From assembly GCA_000711775.1 (NCBI GenBank), contig ARYC01000255.1:1-64000 (forward strand): a DNA stretch of 64,000 nucleotides, in the 5' to 3' direction. Each line of letters opens with the position of its first letter. Position 1 is the first letter of the stretch. The notes under the pieces were generated by a model. It saw nothing but the letters and a program-made list of their open reading frames with translations, did no database searches and was not told where the DNA came from. Origin of the DNA: Oxytricha trifallax (Eukaryota > Ciliophora > Spirotrichea > Sporadotrichida > Oxytrichidae). Positions 22,684 to 33,279 of this stretch are shown here, piece by piece. A program made the position numbers and the translations under genes.

Positions 22684-24534
22684 ATGGACTCACTCATCAA
22701 AGCTGAATTTTACGCAAACTACTCCCCTCTCTACTACTCTGAAAACTATGAATCAGAGCCAGAGCACTTATAATAAAAATGAGGGTAAATTACATTGTTT
22801 AAAGTATTTAAAAATTGTTTATTATACATAACGATGAAGAATTCTTTGTAAAATTTGAGTAGCAAAAGCAGCTTGAAATGCTCTAACTTACAGAAAGTGC
22901 TCGTAATTTCAATGGAGGGTTTTTGAATAATTCAAACGAAAATGAGGCTTCACCATCCTAACAGTCATCTAGATTTAACTTACATTTACAAGATTGTCAT
23001 GGTGACTACGGCCTCGAAGAGTCCTTGAGTCCAGAGCTCGTCCTTATGAGTCACTAAAGCTGTGAACCCATAACAATGTGTTCTAAGAGATGCTCATTCT
23101 TTGATCATACCTCAATAAACGAACTTCCATTCGTTCAAGATGCTTATTACTTGAGTAATCATATTGACTAACTACTTTCTCAAAAAATGGAAGAATATCT
23201 TATCGAAGATAGAGGTCATTGTTCAACTAAAGATCACTCTTTTCATTTGGAAAAGGACGACCTGACACTCATGTTGGAGTAGGAAAATATGGACTTTAAG
23301 TTCAACTTAATCACAAGTCACTTAAACTAGTAGGATCATATAGTTTTGGAGTCAGACCTCCAAAGACTACCAAGCCTTAACAAATAGCATTTATCTATTG
23401 ATTCAGAATTGATGAGTCACCCCTTGGCTAAGACTAAAGATATTAAGAAGCAAAAGCACAGGCACTAGATTACCAAGTGCGGTCACGATGACTAACCTTA
23501 CTATGCAAATGGTATGTGTTAAAATTGTTACCACGCAAAAGGCAGAACCAAGAAAGCCACTAAGTGTGAGCACACTGATAGAGCCTTGGGGGGGTCTAAG
23601 TCGGTGGCAGAAATTTTTCGAAAACCTAAGTCGGTGGCAACATTAATTTATCAAAATTCACCAAAATCCTAAGTCGGTGGCATAATAAAAAATTTTTCTT
23701 TTTCCAATTGGGAATCATTAAGTACCTCAATATATATGAAAATTTTATCACAGAAAGTTAATCAATCTCCATCATAACAACTTAGGCATTTGACGGACAC
23801 AGTTTAACATATAAAATAAATTAGAATTCATAAATAATTTCTATCCCTTTATCAAATAATTTTATAATATAAATATAACTATATAAATATCAATGAAATA
23901 TTATCACATTGAAAAATAGTGTATAACATACTTCGATTATAATATTTTCAAAATATCACTATTTGTCAATGTGATAATTTTTCATTGATATTTATATAGT
24001 TATATTTATATTATAAAATTATTTGATAAAGGGATAGAAATTATTTATGAATTCTAATTTATTTTATATGTTAAACTGTGTCCGTCAAATGTCTTAGTTG
24101 TTATGATGGAGATTGATTAACTTTCTGTGATAAAATTTTCATATATATTGAGGTACTTATTGATTCCCAATTGGAAAAAGAAAAAATTTTTATTATGCCA
24201 CCGACTTAGGATTTTGGTGAATTTTGATAAATTAATGTTGCCACCGACTTAGGTTTTCGAAAAATTTCTGTCACCGACTTAGACCCCCCCCCGAGCCTTG
24301 TATGCCAAGGGTATCTGTAAGAATTGTTACCTAAGTATCTATCACAAAAAGAAGAGATCAGACCTTAGAACTACTGTCTCTAATATGTCATCTGGTACTG
24401 AATAAGAAGAAATTTCCCATTCAACCAATTAGTAAATAGTTAACTAACCACTAGAGAATAGACTAACCTTGAACAGCTCCAAAAAAGATTCACTCATTTC
24501 AGATAGCACTTTTGAAAACACTATCATGCAATGA
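22684..24534 (+). CDS. Protein with paired Cys/His motifs (YAxGxCxxCY), split by a foldback insert
   Basis: Start MDSLIKAEFYANYSPLYYSE; stop TGA 24532-24534. The N-terminal two thirds is acidic and Ser-rich with no domain. Near the C-terminus two copies of a Cys/His motif follow each other: KCGHDDQPYYANGMCQNCY and KCEHTDRALYAKGICKNCY, each followed by a Lys/Arg-rich stretch, suggesting zinc binding and perhaps nucleic-acid binding. The second copy is cut between DRAL and YAKG by a 712-bp foldback element. A 35-bp IES lies near the start. Regulatory function is inference; the family is not one I can name with confidence. Confidence 0.78.
22774..22815 (+). other. IES, 35 bp, pointer TAAAAAT
   Basis: TAAAAAT at 22774-22780 and 22809-22815. 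Removal deletes an in-frame TGA and joins HLQQK to LFIIHNDEEF in frame. Confidence 0.8.
23581..24300. mobile_element. Foldback element with G/C-run ends, 712 bp, 8-bp direct repeat GAGCCTTG
   Basis: GAGCCTTG at 23581-23588 and 24293-24300 bounds a perfect-looking long palindrome. Each arm starts with a run of G (left) or C (right), then three spaced copies of TAAGTCGGTGGCA or its complement, then about 250 bp of AT-rich arm. The arms meet near 23940-23960 with almost no spacer. Removal of one GAGCCTTG copy and the insert restores DRAL-YAKG in frame. The 8-bp repeat could be a target duplication, an IES pointer, or both. No coding frame lies inside. Confidence 0.9.
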
Positions 24535-26006
24535 GGATCGAGAGCTGGCTTGAAAAGTCTTAAACATACTTTCAACCTTATATATAATAATACCTTACTC
24601 TGAGTGATGGGAGCTCATTTTATGCTATTAAAGTGGCAAATATATTTTAATCATTTTTTAATGAAAGAAATTCAAATTACATTTATTTAAGTAAGGAATT
24701 TATTAAAAATATATTATGTAAAAATTAAAACTTAAGATATCATTATGAATGAATGATTTAGTTTATTTATGAAAAGAAAAGAATCTTATATGAATATTAA
24801 AAATAATTTCAGAACTTAAAATTACTTTTAAAAAATATATTATGTTGTTTTTTATTCAAAAAACTGAATGGGGATTTTCTCTAGATTAAATATAGGATTA
24901 TTGTTTATTATTTATAAATTAAAAATATTAAAATTCTAATTTAAATACCAGTTATATGACTATATTAAAAAAAAAGGTTTTATTTTATATTAATGTCTCA
25001 TAGTTTCTTAATATCAATATTTCATTAATAAACCATTATGTATTTTTCAATTATTTTATCAAAACTTGCTAACTTAAAAATACAACCCCTTCTCTGAGTG
25101 AAGTCTCCACCTCAACAGGAAGTGAGATCTTCATTCATAATATAATCTAAATAAATATCTATTGTTCCATCAAAACAATAAAAAACATTGTATACTCTGT
25201 AAATTAAAACAAATTTCCGAAGATTCTTGGTAGATCAGCTAAAACCCAATAATTGCTTCAAAATATTAATATAATTAATATAGGAGAGGAGAAATCTATT
25301 AAAAATTCAATTATAATATGATTAAATTATAAATAATTCTTGTAATATAATAAATCATAACTTGTTTGGTTAATTTTTAGGAAAATATGTTTAAATTTGG
25401 CTTCTATAATATAGCTTATAACTTTAAATTTAAGCTAAATTAAATTAAAGATTTTAATTAATTTCGATAGTCCCTTATAATATTTTAAAATATTGTGGTG
25501 TTTTACTAATTTCGGTAAACTTGACCTAAAAGTAAGCTGACTAAACTATCCATTGGCCAGAGCAAGAAGGGCTACACAACTCAACACGACTCATATTGAA
25601 CTTTTATCTCAACCTTACTTCAGGTTGATTGATTGCGTCTCAATAATGAGGTTTGATTTTGTATATTTATGTAAATTTAATTAAACCCTTTAACTCTTCA
25701 CTCATATTTAATTGATGGGTACTCATACATTTTAAATATTTTGAATAGTTTTTCATAACTCCTAATCAATAGTGAAAAAAAAACTTAATAAACTAGGTTT
25801 AGGATTTATCAAAAAAGGATTCCAAATTTCCATGTTACTCCCATTTTACCCATTTACATTCTGAAATCTAATTTATAACTGTTAATAAAGAAATTTACTA
25901 TTACTTAATTCATTAAATTCCCAAATTAAGATGCTAAATGATATTTGACCAAATATTTATCTTATTTTTTCTACAATTCCTTTATCTCTTTAGTACATGC
26001 TTAATT
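24535..26006. other. Long intergenic region, AT-rich
   Basis: Mostly featureless A/T-rich DNA. A less AT-rich island at about 25500-25670 has a weak plus-strand frame (TIHWPEQEGLHNSTRL or, in another frame, LSIGQSKKGYTTQHDSY). It may be an unassigned coding segment, but no family is recognised. Confidence 0.4.
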
Positions 26007-26713
26007 TCAAGCAATATTAGTCACAGTTTCTTAAGTCACTTCATTATTTCCCTAGAGAGTTTTATTACCGTAATCACAGCTATCTCCCTGATCAGTTTTC
26101 AATAAGCTTTCAAATTAATATCTTGGAACTTCTATCTCCATTATACCTTTAATCTCTTAGAGTAATGAGTCGTCAATGGTTCTTTGTTTAGATAGAATCC
26201 AAAAGAACTCATTTTTGAAAAGATAATAGCTTGAACATGAAAACACTAGCGAGTATTTATCGTAATCTGTTGAGATAACTCTGTAATCACCTCTTGCGAA
26301 GAAATTGAATTGAACTTCACAATTCGCTTCATTGTTGATGCAGGAAGCAAATCCACTCACATCCATTACTGAGTTGTCTGTGCTTTCTACACCACGATTA
26401 TAAACAGAGAGGGTGTTGTCACGGTTTAATCCATAGTTTGCAGTCACGCACTTGCTATTTTTTTCAAATGGAGTTTCTGAGTCTCTGTAAATCTCATACC
26501 AGACTCTTATTAAATTAAAAAATCTATTAGCGGAAGTAATTCAAAATATAAACTATTATTGTAAATTTAAACTCCTGCATACTTAGCAACATCGAAATTT
26601 TAGACCAAGTTTGGATTGTCACATAGTCCCAGACTGAATCTTGCTTGAACTTAATCACTTGTTAATGAAAGTAACAGAGCTGTACTTAACAATAATAATT
26701 TAGTCTATTGCAT
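26007..26713 (-). CDS. ApoD-type lipocalin 5
   Basis: Start MQQTKLLLLSTALLLSLTSD (signal peptide); motif KYAGVWYEIYRDSET after removal of a 58-bp IES; second motif GDYRVISTDYDKYSLVFSC; tail QGDSCDYGNKTLQ; TGA at 26009-26007. It is more divergent from lipocalins 1-4 and closer to 6 and 7, which share the spacing of the cysteines around CVTA. It is expected to be secreted and to bind a small hydrophobic ligand. Confidence 0.85.
26513..26574 (-). other. IES, 58 bp, pointer ACTC/GAGT
   Basis: ACTC at 26513-26516 and 26571-26574. Removal joins KYAG to VWYEIYRD, rebuilding the invariant G-x-W motif in frame. Confidence 0.88.
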
Positions 26714-26825
26714 TATAAATTTAATTATAATTTAAATCAAACAATTAGTTTATTATAAAATTAAGAAATTAAATATATTTGATTATGTCATCACTTTTCT
26801 AATCTCTCTTTGTTTTAATCTCCCA

Positions 26826-27605
26826 TCATAATGCTTCTTTATTTTCACTGTCTGTGACATTTGATGTCTAAGTATACTAGCATTCCTCTCCCTGATAGTA
26901 ATGTTGAAGCCACTCTATTTAATAGGTGGGTATCTCTCTTTGAATAATTTCTCTGGCTTTGCTTGCATCATAATTCTGATGTCTGGATAAGATCCACAGG
27001 AACTCCATCTTGAAGGTGCCGAACATGTAGTCTGCGCAGGAATACACAATTGAGAAGTTTTCATGGTCTGTGTCGATCACTAAGTAGTCAGCAGTTGGAG
27101 TGTACCAGAAGAATTTAACTAAACACCTCGAGCCATCACAAGTTGCACGACCCTAGGCTGATTCACGCTTTCCTTCTTTCGTAGTCATCTCATTGAAAAC
27201 TTATATGCTGCCATCTTCTTAAAGAGTAAAATTTAAAACATCTTGGTATATTAAATTCTAAATTCAATTATATAAGTAGCTGTCACACAAGTACCATCCT
27301 TCTAAAAACTTGTCTCAATCAATACAAAATTCAATAAAATAAAGTTATAAGTTACTAATAATACAATTAATGTCTCTCTGAATCTCATACCACCTTCCCA
27401 TATATCTTTAAGCATCGAAATTCTAAGTTGTGTTTACTTATGGGCAACTTCCCCAGTTAAACCTGGCATAAGTTTAGGCTGTGAAGCAACTGGCTAGTAA
27501 AACTAAAGTTAATTTATTTTAAAACTAAAATTGAAATTATGAGTAATAATATAAATATTATGACTCCCAAATTAAAAGAGATAGTAACTGGGCAATAATC
27601 ATAGT
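26826..27605 (-). CDS. ApoD-type lipocalin 6, start uncertain
   Basis: Signal-peptide-like KLTLVLLASCFTAQTYARF, motif RYMGRWYEIQRD, then FQKDGTCVTATY, a Gln-rich turn, and second motif ADYLVIDTDHENFSIVYSC; stop TGA 26828-26826. No ATG directly precedes the leader; an in-frame ATG near 27605 exists, so either an IES lies close to the start or the start codon sits in a separate segment. Two inserts interrupt the body: a 52-bp IES after EIQRD, and another after CVTATY whose pointer I could not fix. Confidence 0.78.
27317..27371 (-). other. IES, 52 bp, pointer AAT/ATT
   Basis: AAT at 27317-27319 and 27369-27371. Removal joins YEIQRDI to ETSFQKDGT in frame and removes an in-frame TGA. Confidence 0.7.
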
Positions 27606-27848
27606 TATAATTTAATAATGAAATATATTAATATGAGGTCAATCTAATTAAGTCATTGATTTATTTTAATAAGTCAAAGTTAAGGAAGTATAGAAGATAT
27701 ATATTAACTTTTAAGGTTTTCAATTTAAAGAAATTAAGCTTAATCAAATACAAACTTCATAAATTGCTAGATATTATTAATTTTACTTTAATTTAATTAA
27801 AGTAATTTAAAAACGATTATTTTTTAATACAATAGTAATTAATGAGTA

Positions 27849-28490
27849 TCATTGTCCATCACCATTATCTATGTATGTACATCCTTCTTGGACTGTTTCC
27901 ATCAAGAAGCCTACATCATACCCTTCAATAGTGCTTTTAACCTTCTCAAGTACCTCAGTACTATCAAACTTATTGTCTCTAGCAAGAACCCACAAGTACT
28001 CAGTCTTGTACATGCTCATCATATAATCAGTGCAAGAGTAAACAATTGAGAAATTCTCGTAGTCAGTGTCTATCACCCAATACTTACCAGCAGGAGCATA
28101 TGGTCCAAAACTAACTAAGCAACGGGAACCTTCGCATGTTGCAGTTCCTTCTGTGGTCTGTTGAGAACCATCTCTGAACATGGAGTTTCTCACTTTAATT
28201 GTAGATTCAGCATCGCCAAGTGAGTAAACTTAATTAATATCGTATTTGATATGACTTATCTTCTATGATATCATTTTAAGAATTTAATTTTAAGTATAAT
28301 CTGCAGTGACACAGGTGCCTCTCTTTTCGAAGGGTGTCTGTCTGTCTCTATTGATTTCATACCATCTACCAGTGTATTTTTCAGCATCAAAATTCTCAAC
28401 TGTATCTACTTTTGGGCAGCTACCAAACCTAAACCTGGCATCGATTTAGGTTAAGAGGAGTGTGGCAGTGAGTATAGTTATTTTTTACAT
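27849..28490 (-). CDS. ApoD-type lipocalin 7
   Basis: Start MQKITILTATLLLTQIDA at 28490; motif KYTGRWYEINRDRQ; CVTADY followed by a 72-bp IES; then SLGDAESTIKVRNS, second motif GKYWVIDTDYENFSIVYSC, and C-terminal YIDNGDGQ before TGA 27851-27849. The KYWVxDTDYENxxxVYSC pattern is strikingly like vertebrate ApoD. Closest to lipocalin 6, with which it shares an insert site after CVTAxY. Confidence 0.88.
28225..28299 (-). other. IES, 72 bp, pointer TAA/TTA
   Basis: TAA at 28225-28227 and 28297-28299. Removal joins CVTAD to YSLGDAES in frame and removes an in-frame TGA. The pointer is short; the site coincides with an insert in lipocalin 6. Confidence 0.7.
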
Positions 28491-28694
28491 TAATTTAATT
28501 TTAGTTTTTACTAATCACAGAAGCGCTTAAATAGTGAAAAATATGGAGTAAATTAGTTCACCAATATTCATGATTATTTGATTAAATTTTTTAAATCACT
28601 CTCCTTACTTATTTTAGAATATTCAAGCATAATTGACTATAGTATGACTTGCAGTTTATAGTCACAACAATGATTTCACGCTTGAATGATATAG

Positions 28695-29065
28695 ATGAAT
28701 TTGAGTACTTCAATTAGAATTTCCGCAATGCCAATGCTTAAAATCCTCAACTCATGACCTAAATCATTCAATCCTCACTTTCTTAAAAACAACAAGAATA
28801 CTTGCAGAATTTACTACAGACAAGAAGAATCAAGTTAATCGGTGATGAAAATTAACAATAAGAAGAAGAGGAGGACATGAACGATGAATATGGAGGCCAT
28901 AAGAGATAGCAATAAGTAATCAATGGCATCACAAATTCTCTCAGTGGAGATATGGTCCCAAGAAAGATAGTCAAAATCAAGAAGAGAAACTTTGAACATT
29001 TAGGAGGTGGAATGAGTAACAATAGTAGCAGTGTAGGAGGGGATCTTAATCTCAATTAAAACTGA
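28695..29065 (+). CDS. Importin-7/8 homologue, C-terminal segment in inverted orientation
   Basis: The plus strand encodes HEFEYFNQNFRNANAQNPQL, then SLSQKQQEYLQNLLQTRR and an acidic tail ending GGDLNLNQN at TGA 29063-29065. This resembles the extreme C-terminus of importin-7/8 (an Asp/Glu-Tyr-x-x-Phe start, a LxxxQxxxLQ helix). The rest of that protein is on the minus strand immediately to the right. The 7-bp word ATGAATT occurs at 28695-28701 here and, as reverse complement, at 29278-29284 at the end of the minus-strand part, and joining there keeps the frame. A free ATG at 28670 also exists, so a stand-alone small protein is the alternative. Confidence 0.78.
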
Positions 29066-29277
29066 ATTTGAGAACAGATGATTGTTCACATATAATTAAT
29101 TTACAATTTAGTACTAATCAATTCTAAAATCTTAGGTAATTAAAATTAATTGGATAGTCATACTATAAAGGGAGTTATTAATTTTGATAAATATTACTTC
29201 TTCTTGCTTGAAATCTGATTCATTAATGAATTTCTCTTCTTCCTCTTCATCCTTTTAAATCTCTGCTCTACTCACTG

Positions 29278-32200
29278 AATTCATGGGAATTTGAATCTTT
29301 GTCACAGAACTAAATTTATAAATTCTTTATAAAATATTACAATAGAGGTTTGTCAATGGCTGAGTCCATATCTTCATCAAAGCCTTTTCTCCTGCTTTCC
29401 TTCATCTCTTCTCCATCTGAATCATACTTGATATCGTCATCGCTGAGAATATTGTCAACAAGCGCACTTATCATTTTATTTTTGTTCTTCTTTTTCTTGT
29501 TTTTCTATGTTTATAGCTTCTTTTGTTCGAGCCTTTGCTATCTTATTAGCACTGAAATCAACTCACTCAAAATATGTCCAAATTAATCTTGAATTTCCTG
29601 TGGAGCTTAACTAGCGAAGAGTAAGTTTGTAAGTGCAACACTCAAGAGTTTTCTTTCATAAGATTGGCGCATTTATCTCCATATCTCGAAGATTGTGGTG
29701 AGGAAGACATTCAAGTAACCTTGTTTTTGAAGGTATTCTAAGGTTTGATCAACTCCTGTGACCATTGAGGATAGAAAAACTTCTAGAAGAACCTTTTAGA
29801 AGGTTTTTGACATAGGCTTGTCATTCAATCTTGAGAGTACCATTGTCAAGATGTCCATTATAAATCATAATAAATTTAATCATTTTCGCTGCTCTGATTA
29901 ACTCACCATCTAAATTTTACAGGATCATATGAAGCAACATAACTCCTTCCATATTATCACTTAGCATCATGTTTCTCTCTTTCTTAAATATACTTGCAGA
30001 AGCCATCTCGAACAATTTCTAAAGGTTTTATTAATCATTCTCGAAGAAGTCTTTTCCGTAGACTATATAGTAATTGAGTGCTTCTAGCATGTGCCCAAAT
30101 CTACCATTGTATTTTGCTTGGAACCTTGGGAGATATAAAATTAACTTATTTTTAGTTATTGGAGATACTAGAATATTTGCTTGAGATCTGGAGAAACTTT
30201 CTTAGATTTTCTCATCAAAGAGCACAGGCAGAAAATGATGTCATCATCAAAATCTATACCGAATGGATTCTCGACATACTAAAAGATTGGCAAAAGTGAT
30301 TATTCAATGATATCTAAGAAGTTTAGAACAAAGTAATCATGTTCTGCAATGAATCTAATTGTATTGAAACACTTATTTATTCTCACTTAAGCTTTAGAGT
30401 TAGCTTATTTAACTGGCTTCTTTTTTGATTTGGTAGTTAAAGTTTTCTTGCCTGCTTTCTCTTCAAATGTACCTTACTCTTTAAGAATTCTATTGGTCAG
30501 TGATGACATGAACACTTTCAAGTTGTCTTGTGTGAAATTATTGTAGTGAGACTTTATAAAATCTGCTAAGAAGTCAAAGTAAGCATGTAATTGCAGATTT
30601 TAATTGTAATCTGCTAGAGTTTAGATCAACCAATCGAAGTTTTACTGGATCTTCAAGGTTAACACTCTCTCGCCCATTTAAGTTGATAAGGTATCTAATG
30701 CTTAAATAGACACGATTTTTTGTCCTTTAACTCCTAGTTGAGTAATAAGGAAGTTCAGAATCTTTTCAAAGCTTTCTTCCTAAGTATTTAGTGGCATTGT
30801 TAGCATAAGTTAATCCAAATAAAAAGTAAGGAATAGGCAAAATCTGCTCTTCGTTGTGGCAGTTTAGTTATCGTGTATAAATGTCTCCAGATTTTACAGA
30901 ATTAGCATGTCTAAGGTCTATCTCAAATCTTCTCTTTTAACAAATTTGTCACTTATTATGGTCAACACTAAGAAGCACACTTCTAAGAACTCCTATTCCG
31001 AATCAAACTTAAGCCTGAACTTTGTGATTATTTATGAGATGTACTCTGTTTAACCACTTCCTTGCATAATATTTTGGATTGCTTCAATACAGAAATTTGA
31101 GACAAATGTTACCATCCCATCGGTGTGTTCAATTAAACTCTCAAGCAACTTCGCTGCTTAAGTTTAATAAGTTTTGGATAATTACTCTTGGCAAATATCA
31201 ATTTGGTGATTGACGAATTCCTTAGGATTACTTTCGATGTCATCCTTATCTTTCTCTGATAATCTCAAAAGTGGCAAAATGACTTATATGAATATCTTGA
31301 AACCATTCTAAGTAAAATAGGACGAAAAATCCTTCTCATTGCAAAATGAAGATATAATGTTGATACCTTATACAACCATGCTACTGATATTCTAGTCTTC
31401 AATCATTGTTTCAAAGTCCTTACTTCCAGCTATAACAATAAGAGAGTTGCCAATTATGTGTATCATATATTGAGCTATTTGAACATAGTCATTTTATGCA
31501 TTGTATAGATCTACTGGTCTCTTCTTAATAATGTAATTCCATACAATCTTCAGGCACTTGAGAGTTCTTACCTTAATTTGGTTGACTAGTGTATCAATGT
31601 TATTATCGCCTGTTTATGTGAGTAGGGTACCTTCAGTCTCGATAATAGTTTAAGCATTCATATTTGAGGGAGGGATGTAAAACTTTAGGATTGAGTTAAA
31701 TATCTTTGCATATTCGACGGAAGAGGCTATAAAATTTATTCCAACTCTAAACTTTAATTTCTTAAACTTTCTCAGCATTTCAAAATGCACTTGGCACCAT
31801 GTCTTAACTATACTATTTTTGGATTTTAATTCATAATGCTTAAATATAAATTAATTTATTAGGAGGTTTTCTCGGATATTCTAATACTCAACTTGAACTA
31901 TTGAATTAGGATCTAACAAAAGCTACTACTATATTTAGGTGTTTTAAACCATTACGATTTCTATTGTAGTATTGCACATATTATAATTATTTGTGAAAAG
32001 CATTATGGCTGTAAAAATAAATATATTTTTATGAAATAATGTTTTAATTAGATAGTAAATTCAAAATAAATTAGATTTTTTAGCATAATTTTAATTGCAT
32101 ATATTTTGTATGATCAAGTTAATTTGATTTTAAAAATGCCGTAGATTAATTAATTTATGCTTCTTAAAAAGTAAGTTGTAATGCTTTTCTATGTGATAAA

Positions 32201-33104
32201 TTATGAATCATAATCGTAATTAAACTAAAAACAAAAATTCATATAGTTAGATAAAAGCTTCAATTGTCATTAAATTTTTCAGGTGTGTCACATAATAGAT
32301 TTACATTAATATGAACTAACTCTAACTTTCTGCAAATCAATCTTACTTCACAATAATTAGAGCTTGACTAACAATCTTAGCCATTTGCTAATGAATCCCC
32401 TAAAACATCTTGAGAATGAATTCCTAGCTTTAACAGTGCTTGAATAGAGCACTTATCACCATGAATAATCCACTAATATCGATTTCAGTCTAATCATTAA
32501 GGTTTGGAAACAAATTGTTATATATCTCAAAGAAAAACTTTTGGACCAGTTCAGAGCCTAAAATAATGAACTAAGCTTCTTTTTTAAAAAAATAATTACC
32601 TGAACTAGCTCTATTCGAGTCTATAAAAAGCACGCTTTCAAGAGCATTTTGCAGTTAATACTTGATACCCATCTATATATTCCTTGTTGTCAGGATTCTG
32701 ATAAGGTTTTCAGAGATATAATGCAATTCAGAATTCTCCAAAACTCTATGTTTCAGTATTTTCTTTATATAACTCATGAAATACACACCTGCCTGCAGTT
32801 TGATTGGATCTATATTATCATTATTATTACTCCTTATTCGAGAGATTCAATTAGCCTTATCATTTATAAGTACTTACTTTCTTATGGGATCTATGTAGTA
32901 CTGATGATCTCAAATACGTCAGAAGAATGCAGGATTACATTATCACCTAAATTTTAAGTTTGAGTTTATGAACATCCTAGTATGATTTCAAGTACCTAAT
33001 TCATTGAGCTTTGCTTCAACTCTCTTTCTCTCATCATTCGTAGTCTGTGGGGCATAAACTCTCACGATGAGATCATGCACTTGGAATTTACTTTCCTTTT
33101 CCAT
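29278..33104 (-). CDS. Importin-7/8-like nuclear transport receptor (main part of scrambled gene)
   Basis: Starts MEKESKFQVHDLIVRVYAPQ at 33104 and runs as a HEAT-like helical protein; clear stretches include SELVQKFFFEIYNNLFPNL, RMILTILMFGFS-like helices, CFNTIRFIAEHDYFVLNFLD with VENPFGIDFDDDIIF, and near the end an acidic run (DDILSDDDIKYDSDGEEM). Acidic loop plus C-terminal EYxxF helix is the importin-7/8 (RanBP7/8) layout, used to carry ribosomal proteins and histones through nuclear pores in a Ran-dependent way. A 51-bp IES joins DSAIDK to DSNSHEF. The N-terminal third (31.9-33.0 kb) has several unresolved inserts. The C-terminus is supplied by the inverted segment at 28695-29065. Confidence 0.72.
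29298..29354 (-). other. IES, 51 bp, pointer TTTGTC/GACAAA
   Basis: TTTGTC at 29298-29303 and 29349-29354. Removal joins DSAIDK to DSNSHEF, leading to the junction with the inverted last segment. Confidence 0.78.
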
Positions 33105-33279
33105 ATTTATAGCTTCAATATTCTTTCTCTTTAATTGATATTAATTATTAATAGTCATTTATTAGGATGTAAGACTTAATCATGCTCATGTTTTTAATTT
33201 GAGTTGAAATATGATGGAATAATGAAATTAATACTTGATAATAAAATAGAAGAATTATCTTGAATAGGGAATCTTAACT

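Noticed and set aside
28852..29055. Minus-strand Leu/Pro-rich frame
   Set aside because: It is the shadow of the inverted importin C-terminal segment on the plus strand.
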